Of a stretch of DNA of 6,599 nucleotides, positions 1 through 6,599 are shown in pieces; within the stretch, counting starts at the first letter, position 1; each line of letters begins with the position of its first letter. Source of the stretch: Verrucomicrobiales bacterium (GTDB lineage: Bacteria > Verrucomicrobiota > Verrucomicrobiia > Verrucomicrobiales > DEV007). Location of the stretch: the NCBI GenBank assembly GCA_003232855.1, contig QIKC01000083.1, forward strand, positions 1-6,599, given 5' to 3'. Under the pieces are notes generated by a model that saw only the letters and a list, made by a program, of their open reading frames with translations, searched no databases and was not told the origin of the DNA. The translations under genes were made by a program, and so were the position numbers.

Positions 1-2
1 AC

Positions 3-1352
3 CCCTACGTCACCACTGGTCTGGCGATGTTAGTGCCGACAGGTTCGTCGATTAAAAACCTCGACGACCTGCGCGCCCCGGGAACAAAAATCGTCGTCAA
101 GCTCGGCACCACCGGCGAAGCCTTCGCCGCGCGCGAATTGCCCGACGCCCATATCACCCGCATGCAGGCAGACCCCGCCTGCGCCCTCGAGGTCTCTCAG
201 GGCAAGGCCGACGCTTGGATCTACGACCAGCTATCGATCTTCCGTTACCACAAACAGTTTGCCAAATCGACCCGCGCCGAACTTGCGCCGATCCGTTCCG
301 AACAGTGGGCGATCGGGCTGGCAAAAAACAACCCGGAACTGCGGGACAAGGTCAATGCCTTCCTCGCCGAATTCCGCGCAGCGGGGAATTTCGAGCGCCT
401 TGGCGAGCGCTATTTGGCGGACGAAAAAACGCTCATGGAGCGCCTCGGGGTGCCGTTCATTTTCTCTGCCGTGGCGCCGTTGGCGGTGCTCCCACTTGCC
501 GAAGAAACCGCAACGAGCGGCGATCCGCTATTCGTTCTACTGCTGGCGCTAATCGCCACCGTCGCCATCTTCGCCTTCTGGCGGTTGACCCGCAGCCGCT
601 CCCCCCGCGCCTCCGGGAACAGCGACCTCCTCGGTTTCGCCGCCCTGTGGATCGTCCTCGCAGCGATCGGATGGTTCGTGTTCCACCAGCTCAGCTACGA
701 TTGGCACTGGGAAGGGATATGGCGCCGCCGCTGGTCGCTGCTCGACGGCTGGCTGGCGAGCATCCGCATCTCCTTTCTCTCGCTGCTCGGTTGCATCGTC
801 GTCGCCGTGGCGCTGGTCGCCGGAGGCCGCAGCCCCTCGCGCCCGCTGCGTTTCCTGTGCCGCGCCTACACCGAGATCGTCCGCGGCAGCCCGCTGATCG
901 TGGTACTGCTAGTCGGCTACTACGTGGTGGCAGACGCCTTCGAAATCCACGATCGCGAATTAGCCGGCATCTTATTGCTATCGCTCTTCGCCGGTGCCTA
1001 CCTCGGCGAGATCCTGCGCGGCGGCATCGAGAGCGTCGGCCGGACGCAGTTCGAATCCGCGCGCGCGGTGGGATTCGACCGCTGGCAAGCCTATCGCCAC
1101 ATCATCCTACCACAGGCCATCCGCCGGGTGCTGCCAGCCATCGCTGGCCTTTTCATCATGTTGATCAAAGACTCGTCACTGCTGTCGTACATCGGCACAG
1201 AGGAGTTCACCAAGCAGGCAGACATCGCGCGCGCCGCCACTGCCACCGGGCTCGAAGCCTACCTGCCACTGGCCTTCGGCTACCTCGCCCTCACCATCCC
1301 GCTGGCCTATATCGCCGCGCGGCTAGAAAGGAAATTCGCCTATGAATGTTAG
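3..1352 (+). CDS. Polar amino-acid ABC importer, fused solute-binding/permease protein (5'-partial)
   Basis: This gene runs in from upstream: the frame is open from base 3, before the first visible ATG at 27. Numbering below counts from that ATG. Residues 1-146 are the distal part of a family 3 periplasmic solute-binding domain (KLGTTGEAFA at 25-34, ADAWIYDQLS at 61-70, QWAIGLAKNNPEL at 93-105), ending in GVPFIF like a free-standing binding protein. Two hydrophobic segments follow (about 168-186 and 201-221). Then comes a HisM/GlnP-type permease with membrane spans near 243-265, 290-304, 312-328, 370-390 and 412-432. The EAA loop (about 327-370) contains ESARAVG and ILPQAIRR and should dock onto the ATPase encoded next. 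Known relatives such as lactococcal GlnP also fuse binding domains to the permease. The predicted role is import of a polar amino acid at the inner membrane; the substrate cannot be read from the sequence. No frameshift is seen. The stop overlaps the ATPase start. Confidence 0.93.
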   Translation, partial: PYVTTGLAMLVPTGSSIKNLDDLRAPGTKIVVKLGTTGEAFAARELPDAHITRMQADPACALEVSQGKADAWIYDQLSIFRYHKQFAKSTRAELAPIRSEQWAIGLAKNNPELRDKVNAFLAEFRAAGNFERLGERYLADEKTLMERLGVPFIFSAVAPLAVLPLAEETATSGDPLFVLLLALIATVAIFAFWRLTRSRSPRASGNSDLLGFAALWIVLAAIGWFVFHQLSYDWHWEGIWRRRWSLLDGWLASIRISFLSLLGCIVVAVALVAGGRSPSRPLRFLCRAYTEIVRGSPLIVVLLVGYYVVADAFEIHDRELAGILLLSLFAGAYLGEILRGGIESVGRTQFESARAVGFDRWQAYRHIILPQAIRRVLPAIAGLFIMLIKDSSLLSYIGTEEFTKQADIARAATATGLEAYLPLAFGYLALTIPLAYIAARLERKFAYEC

Positions 1353-2079
1353 TGTCAAAGGGGTGAGCAAGAGCTTCGACAACACTCGCGCGCTCGTCGA
1401 CATCGATCTGGAAGCGGGCGGCGACGTCTCGGCACTAACCCTCATCGGCCCCTCCGGCAGCGGCAAATCCACGCTGTTGCGCGTGCTCGGCGGCCTCGAA
1501 AAACCCGAACAAGGCACGGTTCACATCGATGGAGAAGCCGTCGATTTTTCTTCCGAGGCCAATTTGTTAGCACATCGGCGGCGCAACGGCTTCCTATTCC
1601 AAAGTTTCAACCTATTCCCGCACATGACCGCTTTGGAAAACATCGTGCTGCCGTTGGAAACGGTACACGGCCAAACGCGCGAGCAGGCTTCACAGACCGC
1701 CATCGTCAGCTTGGAACGCTTTGGACTCGGCGACCATCGGCACAAATACCCAGCACAGCTCTCGGGCGGCGAACAGCAGCGGGCGGCGATCGCCCGCGCC
1801 CTCGCCCCGCAACCGAGACTGCTCTTTCTCGACGAGCCCACCTCCGCCCTCGACCCGGAGATGACCGGCGAAGTGCTCGACCTCATCGCCGAACTCAAGG
1901 ACAGCGGCCAGAACATCGTGCTCTCGACCCACGAGATGGGCTTCGCCCGCGAGGTGTCTGACGAAATCGTCTTTTTGGCCTCCGGTGCGATCATCGAACA
2001 AGGGACGCCCACACAACTATTCGACAACGCCGAAAACCCCCGCCTGCGCCAGTTCCTAACCCGAGTGATGCGCTATTAG
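1342..2079 (+). CDS. Amino-acid ABC importer ATP-binding protein (GlnQ/HisP-like)
   Basis: This 245-residue cytoplasmic ATPase should power the permease encoded just upstream. All nucleotide-binding motifs are intact: Walker A GPSGSGKST (36-44), Q-loop Gln87 in LFQSFNLFPHMT, signature LSGGEQQR (140-147), Walker B LLFLDE (160-165) with catalytic Glu165, D-loop SALD (168-171) and H-loop His197 in STHEMGFA. The FNLFPHMT stretch and the STHEMGFA H-loop are typical of polar amino-acid importers (GlnQ, HisP, ArtP), and the length is usual for that family. The ATG at 1342 lies inside the end of the permease gene (11-base overlap), with a modest purine-rich site (GAAAGGAAA, 1326-1334) ahead of it, so translation is probably coupled. 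The partner assignment rests on adjacency and on the permease's EAA loop; the substrate is unknown. Confidence 0.95.
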   Translation: MNVSVKGVSKSFDNTRALVDIDLEAGGDVSALTLIGPSGSGKSTLLRVLGGLEKPEQGTVHIDGEAVDFSSEANLLAHRRRNGFLFQSFNLFPHMTALENIVLPLETVHGQTREQASQTAIVSLERFGLGDHRHKYPAQLSGGEQQRAAIARALAPQPRLLFLDEPTSALDPEMTGEVLDLIAELKDSGQNIVLSTHEMGFAREVSDEIVFLASGAIIEQGTPTQLFDNAENPRLRQFLTRVMRY

Positions 2080-2172
2080 GCCATCAAACGCACCCGCAAA
2101 GCAAAAATCCCGAGCGCGTTCGACACGACTTTCGTTGCCCCCAACACCAGACGCAGGTAATCATCCGAGGGC
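2080..2172. other. Spacer between ATPase and oxidoreductase genes
   Basis: No gene and no clear intrinsic terminator (stem followed by a T run) is visible in these 93 bases. No convincing -35/-10 pair was found either; TTGCCC at 2135 with TAATCA 17 bases on is too poor to call. Whether the oxidoreductase is co-transcribed with the transporter therefore stays open. A GAGGG at 2167-2171 sits only one base before the next ATG, closer than a normal Shine-Dalgarno site. Confidence 0.5.
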
Positions 2173-3624
2173 ATGCGAAAACCAGAAACTCAACAGCAAC
2201 GCTACGATGCGGTGATCGTCGGCAGCGGCCCGAACGGGCTGGCGGCCGCGATCAGGCTCGCCCAAGAAGGCTGGTCAACCCTCGTCATCGAAGCGGCAGC
2301 GACTCCCGGCGGCGGCACGCGCACCGCCGAACTCACCCTCCCAGGATTCCACCACGACATCTGCTCCGCCGTCCACCCGATGGGGGTCGCTTCGCCGTTC
2401 TTCAAATCGCTGCCGCTGGCAGAGCACGGCCTCGGCTGGGTGCATCCAGAAATTCCCCTCGCCCACCCCTTCGACGACGGCCACGCCGCCGCCATGTACC
2501 GCGACATCGATGCCACCTGCGAAACGCTCGGCTCCGATGCGCAGCGCTACCGACGCCTTTACCGACCACTGGTCGACGACGCCGACGGACTATTCAAACA
2601 ATTGTTAGGCCCTATCCGCCTCCCCGCCGCACCGTTGGCGATGACCCGCTTCGGCATCAACGCGCTGCTGCCGGCCACCTGGCTCGCCCGAACCAGGTTC
2701 CGCGGCGACGCCGCGCGCGCGCTCTTCGCCGGCCACGCCGCCCATTCGATCATGCCGCTCGACGCGGCATGCACATCGGCGATCGGGTTAATGTTGAGCC
2801 TCGCCGGCCACGCAGTCGGCTGGCCGGTCGCCAAGGGCGGATCCGCCGCCCTCAGCCAGGCGCTGGTCTCCCACCTGACATCGCTCGGCGGTGAAGTGGT
2901 CTGCGATTGGCCGGTAGCCTCGATCGACGAACTGCCCGCCGCCCGCGCCTATCTGTTCGACACCTCACCCGGGGCGCTCGCCCGGATCGCCGCCGACCGC
3001 CTACCCGCAACATACCTGCGCCGCCTGCTCCGATTCCGCCACGGCCCCGGATTGTTCAAAGTGGACTGGGCACTCGACTCCCCGATCCCCTGGACCGCCG
3101 CCGCAGCCCGCCGCGCGGGCACGGTTCACGTCGGCGGCGGCATCGACGAAATCGTCGCCGCAGAGGACTTGGCCTGCTCAGGCCGCGGGCACCCCGAACG
3201 CCCCTTCGTGCTCCTCTCCCAGCCCACCCTCTGCGACCCCTCGCGCGCACCACAGGGCAAACACACCGCCTGGGGATACTGCCATGTGCCCTCCGGTTCA
3301 GACTTCGATATGACCGCCCGCATCGAAGCACAAATCGAGCGTTTCGCCCCCGGCTTCAAAGACTGCATCGCCGCGCGCGCCACCATGAACTGTAGCGACT
3401 ACGAAGGCTACAACAGCAACCTCGTCGGCGGCGACATCACCGGCGGCATGAACCACTGGTCACAGCTCTTCACCCGCCCGGTCGCCCGCAGCAATCCCTA
3501 CACCACCCCCGAACGCGACATCTACATCTGCTCATCTTCCTCGCCACCCGGCGGCGGCGTCCACGGCATGTGCGGCTACTGGGCCGCCGAAGCCGCCCTG
3601 CGCCACGCCCCGGCGGCGCGTTGA
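2173..3624 (+). CDS. FAD/NAD(P)-dependent oxidoreductase, phytoene desaturase-like (COG1233/PYROXD2 type)
   Basis: This complete 483-residue flavoprotein belongs to the phytoene-desaturase/amine-oxidase superfamily. The N-terminal Rossmann dinucleotide-binding site is YDAVIVGSGPNG (11-22), and Glu40 in LVIEA is placed to bind the adenosine ribose. PGGGTRT (45-51) and the LPGFHHDICSAVHP stretch follow. The C-terminal flavin-contacting segment PPGGGVHGMCGYWAAEAA (458-475) is the hallmark of this group. There is no signal peptide or membrane segment, so it is probably cytosolic or peripheral. Members include carotenoid desaturases and isomerases, but this subgroup (the family of human PYROXD2) mostly has no proven reaction. 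No carotenoid gene lies nearby, so a carotenoid role should not be assumed. The ATG at 2173 is preceded by an in-frame TAA at 2158-2160 with no other start between. The gene converges on the sigma-factor gene. Confidence 0.9.
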   Translation: MRKPETQQQRYDAVIVGSGPNGLAAAIRLAQEGWSTLVIEAAATPGGGTRTAELTLPGFHHDICSAVHPMGVASPFFKSLPLAEHGLGWVHPEIPLAHPFDDGHAAAMYRDIDATCETLGSDAQRYRRLYRPLVDDADGLFKQLLGPIRLPAAPLAMTRFGINALLPATWLARTRFRGDAARALFAGHAAHSIMPLDAACTSAIGLMLSLAGHAVGWPVAKGGSAALSQALVSHLTSLGGEVVCDWPVASIDELPAARAYLFDTSPGALARIAADRLPATYLRRLLRFRHGPGLFKVDWALDSPIPWTAAAARRAGTVHVGGGIDEIVAAEDLACSGRGHPERPFVLLSQPTLCDPSRAPQGKHTAWGYCHVPSGSDFDMTARIEAQIERFAPGFKDCIAARATMNCSDYEGYNSNLVGGDITGGMNHWSQLFTRPVARSNPYTTPERDIYICSSSSPPGGGVHGMCGYWAAEAALRHAPAAR

Positions 3625-3654
3625 TAACAAAACGCCGGCGACGACCGCTAACCG
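3625..3654. other. Convergent intergenic junction
   Basis: Only 30 bases separate the stop of the oxidoreductase (+) from the stop of the sigma gene (-). The junction holds a CGCCGGCG palindrome (3633-3640). A perfect short inverted repeat, CCGCT-AA-AGCGG (3652-3663), overlaps the sigma stop codon. Neither is followed by a T run on either strand, so I do not call an intrinsic terminator. Confidence 0.5.
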
Positions 3655-4539
3655 CTAAAGCGGGTTCGAACTCAGCACCGTCTCCTCGCGCAGCTTCTTG
3701 GGAACGAGCCCACGTGCCGGACGCGGCCCGGGATCCTCTTTCTTCTGCAAGGCGCGGCGGAGTTTCTTCAACGCGATGTTTTGCAACTGGCGGATGCGCT
3801 CACGGGTCACCCCGAATTCCTGCCCGACCTCTTCCAAAGTCTTCGGCTTCTGTCCAGCTAGGCCAAAGCGGGCGTCGATGATCTTGCGCTCGCGGCTGTC
3901 GAGAACCTCCAGCAGCGTATCGAGCTGCCCGTGCATGTTCTTGTGACTCAACAACTCAAACGGCGTCTGCGCGCTGCTGTCACCGACGATCTCGCCGAAC
4001 TCCGTGTTGTCGTCCTCGCTAATCGGCGCGTCCAGCGACGCCGGGCGCAACGAAGCGGCCTTCAGTTGCGCAAGCTTACCACGGTCGATGCCGATCTCCT
4101 CGGACAGCTCGTCGTCCGTCGGGTCGCGCCCGAGTTCCTCGCTCAACACCATCGCCACGCGGCGCATCTTCGAAATCTTATCCACCATGTGTACGGGCAG
4201 ACGAATGGCCAACGCGCGCTTGATCGACTGCTTAATCCACCACGCCGCGTAGGTCGAAAGTTTCCCCCCCTTGTTAGGATCGAAACGCTCCACCGCCTTC
4301 ATCAGGCCGATGTTCCCCTCAGAGATCAGGTCAAGCAACGGCAAGCCGTAGTTCGCGTAGTCCTGCGCGATCTTCACCACCAACCGCAGGTTGGCCTGAA
4401 TCATGTGTGAGCGAGCCTCCTTGTCGCCCTTCTTAATTCGCTCGGCGAGCTCGATCTCCTCTTGAGGCGTCAGCAACGCGGTCTTACCAATCTCCCGCAG
4501 GTAGATTTTGATCCCGCCATCTAATTCTAAATTTGCCAT
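3655..4539 (-). CDS. RNA polymerase sigma-70 family factor (group 1/2, RpoD/RpoS-like)
   Basis: This 294-residue sigma factor directs RNA polymerase to promoters. Region 1.2 starts at [10 protein letters not shown] (10-19). Region 2 covers about 50-111, with [19 protein letters not shown] in the core-binding part and [15 protein letters not shown] (95-109) in the -10-reading helix. Region 3 starts at IRLPVHM (112-118), with the 3.2 segment [10 protein letters not shown] (168-177). Region 4 (about 210-264) carries the helix-turn-helix [20 protein letters not shown]. There is no region 1.1 or non-conserved insert, and IRQLQ resembles RpoS-type IRQIQ more than the IRQIE of primary sigmas; a group 2 sigma is therefore slightly favoured, though a compact primary sigma is possible. 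Oddly, about five residues usual between RALA and IRLPVHM are absent. A Pro/Arg-rich tail follows residue 268. I chose the ATG at 4539; an in-frame GTG at 4620 would add 27 residues that match nothing in the family. Confidence 0.92.
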   Translation of the reverse strand: MANLELDGGIKIYLREIGKTALLTPQEEIELAERIKKGDKEARSHMIQANLRLVVKIAQDYANYGLPLLDLISEGNIGLMKAVERFDPNKGGKLSTYAAWWIKQSIKRALAIRLPVHMVDKISKMRRVAMVLSEELGRDPTDDELSEEIGIDRGKLAQLKAASLRPASLDAPISEDDNTEFGEIVGDSSAQTPFELLSHKNMHGQLDTLLEVLDSRERKIIDARFGLAGQKPKTLEEVGQEFGVTRERIRQLQNIALKKLRRALQKKEDPGPRPARGLVPKKLREETVLSSNPL

Positions 4540-4634
4540 TATATTGCTCGGTATTTGATTCTCAGGGACTCTCGTCCCATAATAGGTGACCTCATAAGAC
4601 GGTGGCCAATCGGCCAACACCTCAGGGTCTGTTG

Positions 4635-4662
4635 CTTATATTGTCGTTATCGTCGTTGTCAT
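4635..4662 (-). promoter_or_regulatory. Candidate promoter for the sigma-factor gene
   Basis: On the minus strand, ATGACA (4662-4657; five of six to TTGACA) is followed after 16 bases by TATAAG (4640-4635; five of six to TATAAT). Transcription would begin near 4628, giving an untranslated leader of about 90 bases to the chosen ATG at 4539, but only about 8 bases to the alternative GTG at 4620. The spacer has short GACAACGAC/GATAACGAC repeats of unknown meaning. The prediction rests on consensus match only. Confidence 0.4.
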
Positions 4663-4909
4663 GACGCGCATGGCGCCAATTTGATCCTGCTGTTTCCAGA
4701 ACGCCCATCGCGGTCGCGCCCTTAGACACTATCTTATGTCTTCCGGTCGCCGAATCTGACGGGTATTTGCTGGGCACTGTTCAATATCAATCTACTACAC
4801 GTGTCAACTACGAAAGTAAAAAAGCTAACTCATTTGTTAAGTAATACAAAATATCTCTTACTCTAAACAAGAAAAATCGACAAAAATTTTACCTCCCCCT
4901 GATGCGGCA

Positions 4910-4937
4910 TTGAAACTCCTGCCCCAGCCCCTATAAA
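4910..4937 (+). promoter_or_regulatory. Candidate sigma-70 promoter for yifB
   Basis: TTGAAA (4910-4915) and TATAAA (4932-4937) are separated by 16 bases; each hexamer matches five of six consensus bases. The expected start near 4944 gives a leader of about 50 bases before the yifB ATG. The A/T tract GAAAAATCGACAAAAATTTT (4871-4890) lies upstream of the -35 box and could act as a partial UP element, although most of it lies further upstream than usual. This is the best promoter match seen in the window. Confidence 0.55.
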
Positions 4938-4992
4938 TGAGCACGGCGCTACCCCTTACCGCCATCCCCTTTGACCCCGATCTCCCCTCCCG

Positions 4993-6528
4993 ATGTTTGT
5001 CCGTCTCCACGCCGCAGCCCTTGTAGGTATCGACGCTATCCCCGTAGAAATCGAGGTCAACGAGGGCAAGGGCGACCCAAAAATGATCATCGTCGGCCTC
5101 CCTGACGCCGCCGTCCGGGAGAGCCGCGACCGCGTTTGGACCGCCGTCGGCAACTCCGGGTTCCGCCGCCCGAAAGGACGGATCACGGTCAATCTCGCCC
5201 CCGCCGACCTTAAAAAGGAGGGGCCGAGCTTCGACCTCGCCATCGCCCTCGGGCTGGTCGCTTTCCAAGATGAGTTCAAAGAAGGAGCCCTCGATAAAAC
5301 CGCGATTTTTGGCGAACTGGCACTCAACGGCCACGTCCGCCCGGTAAAGGGCATCCTCTCGCTCGTGCAATCCGCTCGCGAAACCGGCCACCGCGCAGTG
5401 ATCGTCCCAGCGGACAACGTCGCCGAAGCCTGCCTCATCGACGGCATCCATATCTTCGGCGTAAACACCCTGGAGGAAGCCACGCTCCTACTCCTCGGCG
5501 ACAGCGGCACGCTGCCAGAGAGCATCGACCGCGAAGCGCATTTCGCCGCAGCGCGCGGCTACGACATCGATTTTTCCGAGGTCAAAGGCCAGGCGCACGT
5601 AAAACGCGCCATCGAGGTCGCCGTGGCCGGCAGCCACAACATCCTCATGATCGGCCCGCCGGGCACAGGCAAGTCGATGCTCGCCAAACGCATCGCCACC
5701 ATCATGCCGCAGATGAGCGAGGCCGAAGCCATATCGACCACCAAGATCCACTCCGTCGCCGGCCTGGTCGATTGCCGTTCGCACTTTATCGCCACCCGCC
5801 CCTTCCGCTCGCCACACCACACCATCTCCGACGCCGGCCTGCTTGGCGGCAGCAACATCCCCCGCCCCGGAGAAGTCTCGCTCGCCCACCACGGCATCCT
5901 CTTCCTCGACGAACTCCCCGAATTCCGCCGCTCCACCCTCGAGGTCATGCGCCAGCCACTGGAGGACGGCAAAGTCACCATCTCGCGCGCCGCCGGCACC
6001 ATGACCTTCCCCGCCGACTTCATGCTCGTCGCCGCCATGAACCCCTGCGCCTGCGGCTATTTCGGCGACCCCAAACGCGAGTGCCGTTGCAGCCCCAGCC
6101 AAATCGCCAAATACCGCCAGAGAATATCCGGCCCATTGTTAGACCGTATCGACCTGCACATCGAAGTTCCTGCGGTCGAATACCGAGAGCTGAGCAGCGC
6201 TGCGGATGGCGAGCCCAGCGCAGCCATCCGCCAGCGCGTCGAGCGCGCCCGCGAGATCCAGGCCAACCGTTTCACCTCCCATCCCCAAGTCCTCACCAAC
6301 GCCGCCATGGCGCCGAAGCTGGTACGTATCCACTGCGCGCTCGACCCCGAGAGCAGCGGCATCCTCGAACAGGCCATGGATCAGCTCAACTTCTCCGCCC
6401 GCGCCCACGACCGCATCCTCAAAGTCGCCCGCACCCTCGCCGATCTAGCCGGCGAGACCAACATCCGTGCCAACCACGTACTCGAAGCCGTGCAGTACCG
6501 AACCCTCGACAGGGACTTGTGGACCTAA
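4993..6528 (+). CDS. yifB: YifB/ComM-family Mg-chelatase-like AAA+ ATPase
   Basis: This complete 511-residue protein has the full YifB architecture. An N-terminal ChlI-like domain of the Lon-protease fold (about 1-150) has [15 protein letters not shown] at 34-48. The Mg-chelatase-type AAA+ core (about 190-395) has Walker A GPPGTGKS (221-228), [18 protein letters not shown] (269-286), Walker B ILFLDE (302-307), Asn350 at the sensor 1 position and LLDRID (382-387). A C-terminal domain (about 405-505) contains [18 protein letters not shown]. Four cysteines, Cys352, 354, 364 and 366, form a CxC...CxC pair often seen in non-proteobacterial members and may bind a metal. The Haemophilus/Vibrio orthologue ComM is a hexameric branch-migration helicase that aids integration of transformed DNA; that role here is inferred from homology. 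The ATG at 4993 follows an in-frame TGA at 4972-4974 and gives the standard family N-terminus. No Shine-Dalgarno site precedes it. Confidence 0.96.
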   Translation: MFVRLHAAALVGIDAIPVEIEVNEGKGDPKMIIVGLPDAAVRESRDRVWTAVGNSGFRRPKGRITVNLAPADLKKEGPSFDLAIALGLVAFQDEFKEGALDKTAIFGELALNGHVRPVKGILSLVQSARETGHRAVIVPADNVAEACLIDGIHIFGVNTLEEATLLLLGDSGTLPESIDREAHFAAARGYDIDFSEVKGQAHVKRAIEVAVAGSHNILMIGPPGTGKSMLAKRIATIMPQMSEAEAISTTKIHSVAGLVDCRSHFIATRPFRSPHHTISDAGLLGGSNIPRPGEVSLAHHGILFLDELPEFRRSTLEVMRQPLEDGKVTISRAAGTMTFPADFMLVAAMNPCACGYFGDPKRECRCSPSQIAKYRQRISGPLLDRIDLHIEVPAVEYRELSSAADGEPSAAIRQRVERAREIQANRFTSHPQVLTNAAMAPKLVRIHCALDPESSGILEQAMDQLNFSARAHDRILKVARTLADLAGETNIRANHVLEAVQYRTLDRDLWT

Positions 6529-6599
6529 TGCGACGCCCCAAAACCAGACTTTCCCGGTGGGTACAACGTCACTCTAACGTCGCCGCCTGAAGACGAGCA
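6529..6599. other. Region after yifB, no gene recognised
   Basis: These 71 bases run to the window edge. They hold two direct copies of AACGTC (6565-6570 and 6576-6581) spaced 11 bases start to start. I see no terminator hairpin with a T run, no gene start and no clear promoter. Confidence 0.4.

Larger units (their letters stand above)
4540..4992. other. A+T-richer divergent regulatory spacer
   Basis: This 453-base region separates the sigma gene (leftward) from yifB (rightward). It is clearly richer in A+T than the flanking genes, most of all at 4780-4890. It contains a good rightward promoter candidate (4910-4937) and a plausible leftward one (4635-4662). It also has a perfect leftward TTGACA (4807-4802) next to the 8-base palindrome ACACGTGT (4797-4804). 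I see no convincing small gene, tRNA, riboswitch or intrinsic terminator. The antisense reading frame entering from yifB (down to 4858) is a shadow. Confidence 0.6.

Noticed and set aside
440..640. Frameshift or read error joining two genes in the binding-protein/permease region
   Set aside because: The frame is continuous, and domain fusions of this type are known in GlnP-like transporters.
215..1345. Plus-strand open frame of 376 codons overlapping the permease
   Set aside because: Arg/Pro-rich nonsense composition in a different frame from a clear transporter protein.
2907..3395. Arg/Pro-rich frames on both strands within the oxidoreductase gene
   Set aside because: Typical out-of-frame translation of high-G+C coding DNA; no recognisable domain.
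3652..3663. CCGCT-AA-AGCGG inverted repeat as a terminator
   Set aside because: The stem has only five pairs, the loop of two is too small, there is no T run, and it overlaps the sigma stop codon.
4538..4543. A perfect leftward TATAAT at the sigma gene start
   Set aside because: It overlaps the chosen ATG, so RNA would start inside the coding sequence, and no -35-like hexamer lies 16-18 bases upstream (CCTGAG there).
5488..6102. Long open frame antisense to yifB (also 4858-5451 and 5559-6038 on the minus strand)
   Set aside because: Composition is biased (Gly/Ala/Val/Asp-rich), there are no family motifs, and it lies wholly opposite a strongly conserved gene; it is a shadow of G+C-rich codons.
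6565..6581. Two AACGTC copies 11 bases apart as an operator
   Set aside because: The units are too short and the downstream gene is outside the window, so chance cannot be excluded.
1..6599. Mobile element, CRISPR array, tRNA, toxin-antitoxin or defence system
   Set aside because: No terminal repeats, transposase or integrase motifs, spaced repeats, tRNA-like cloverleaf or defence gene families were seen on either strand.

Overview
The window is G+C-rich coding DNA (about 60% by eye) from a bacterium. It carries parts of two or three ordinary chromosomal units and no mobile element, RNA gene or CRISPR array. The sequence of the sigma factor (no region 1.1, region 4 of the IRQLQ type, [20 protein letters not shown] in region 2), the weak or absent Shine-Dalgarno sites and the gene mix suggest a member of the Verrucomicrobiota (Opitutae-like). 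This placement is an inference from remembered family resemblance, not from a search.

Layout. Positions 1-2079 (+) hold an amino-acid ABC importer of the GlnPQ type: the 3' part of a gene fusing a periplasmic solute-binding domain to a HisM/GlnP-type permease, then its ATPase, which overlaps it by 11 bases. After a 93-base gap comes a complete FAD-dependent oxidoreductase of the phytoene-desaturase-like (COG1233/PYROXD2) family (2173-3624, +). It converges, with only 30 bases between, on a sigma-70 family factor on the minus strand (3655-4539). A 453-base A+T-richer divergent spacer (4540-4992) follows and carries the best promoter candidates in the window. The last gene is a complete YifB/ComM AAA+ ATPase (4993-6528, +), followed by 71 bases with no recognisable gene.

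The transporter genes clearly work together: the binding domain captures a polar amino acid outside the membrane, the fused permease forms the channel and the ATPase drives uptake. The oxidoreductase, sigma factor and YifB have no evident shared pathway.

I found no convincing new multi-gene system. The observation most worth checking is an apparent in-frame loss of about five residues in the sigma factor, exactly at the junction of regions 2.4 and 3.0, where related sigma factors carry a conserved (D/N)Q(A/T)RT-like segment. Next are the solute-binding/permease fusion, which keeps a natural binding-protein C-terminus and adds two extra membrane segments, and the ambiguous start of the sigma gene.
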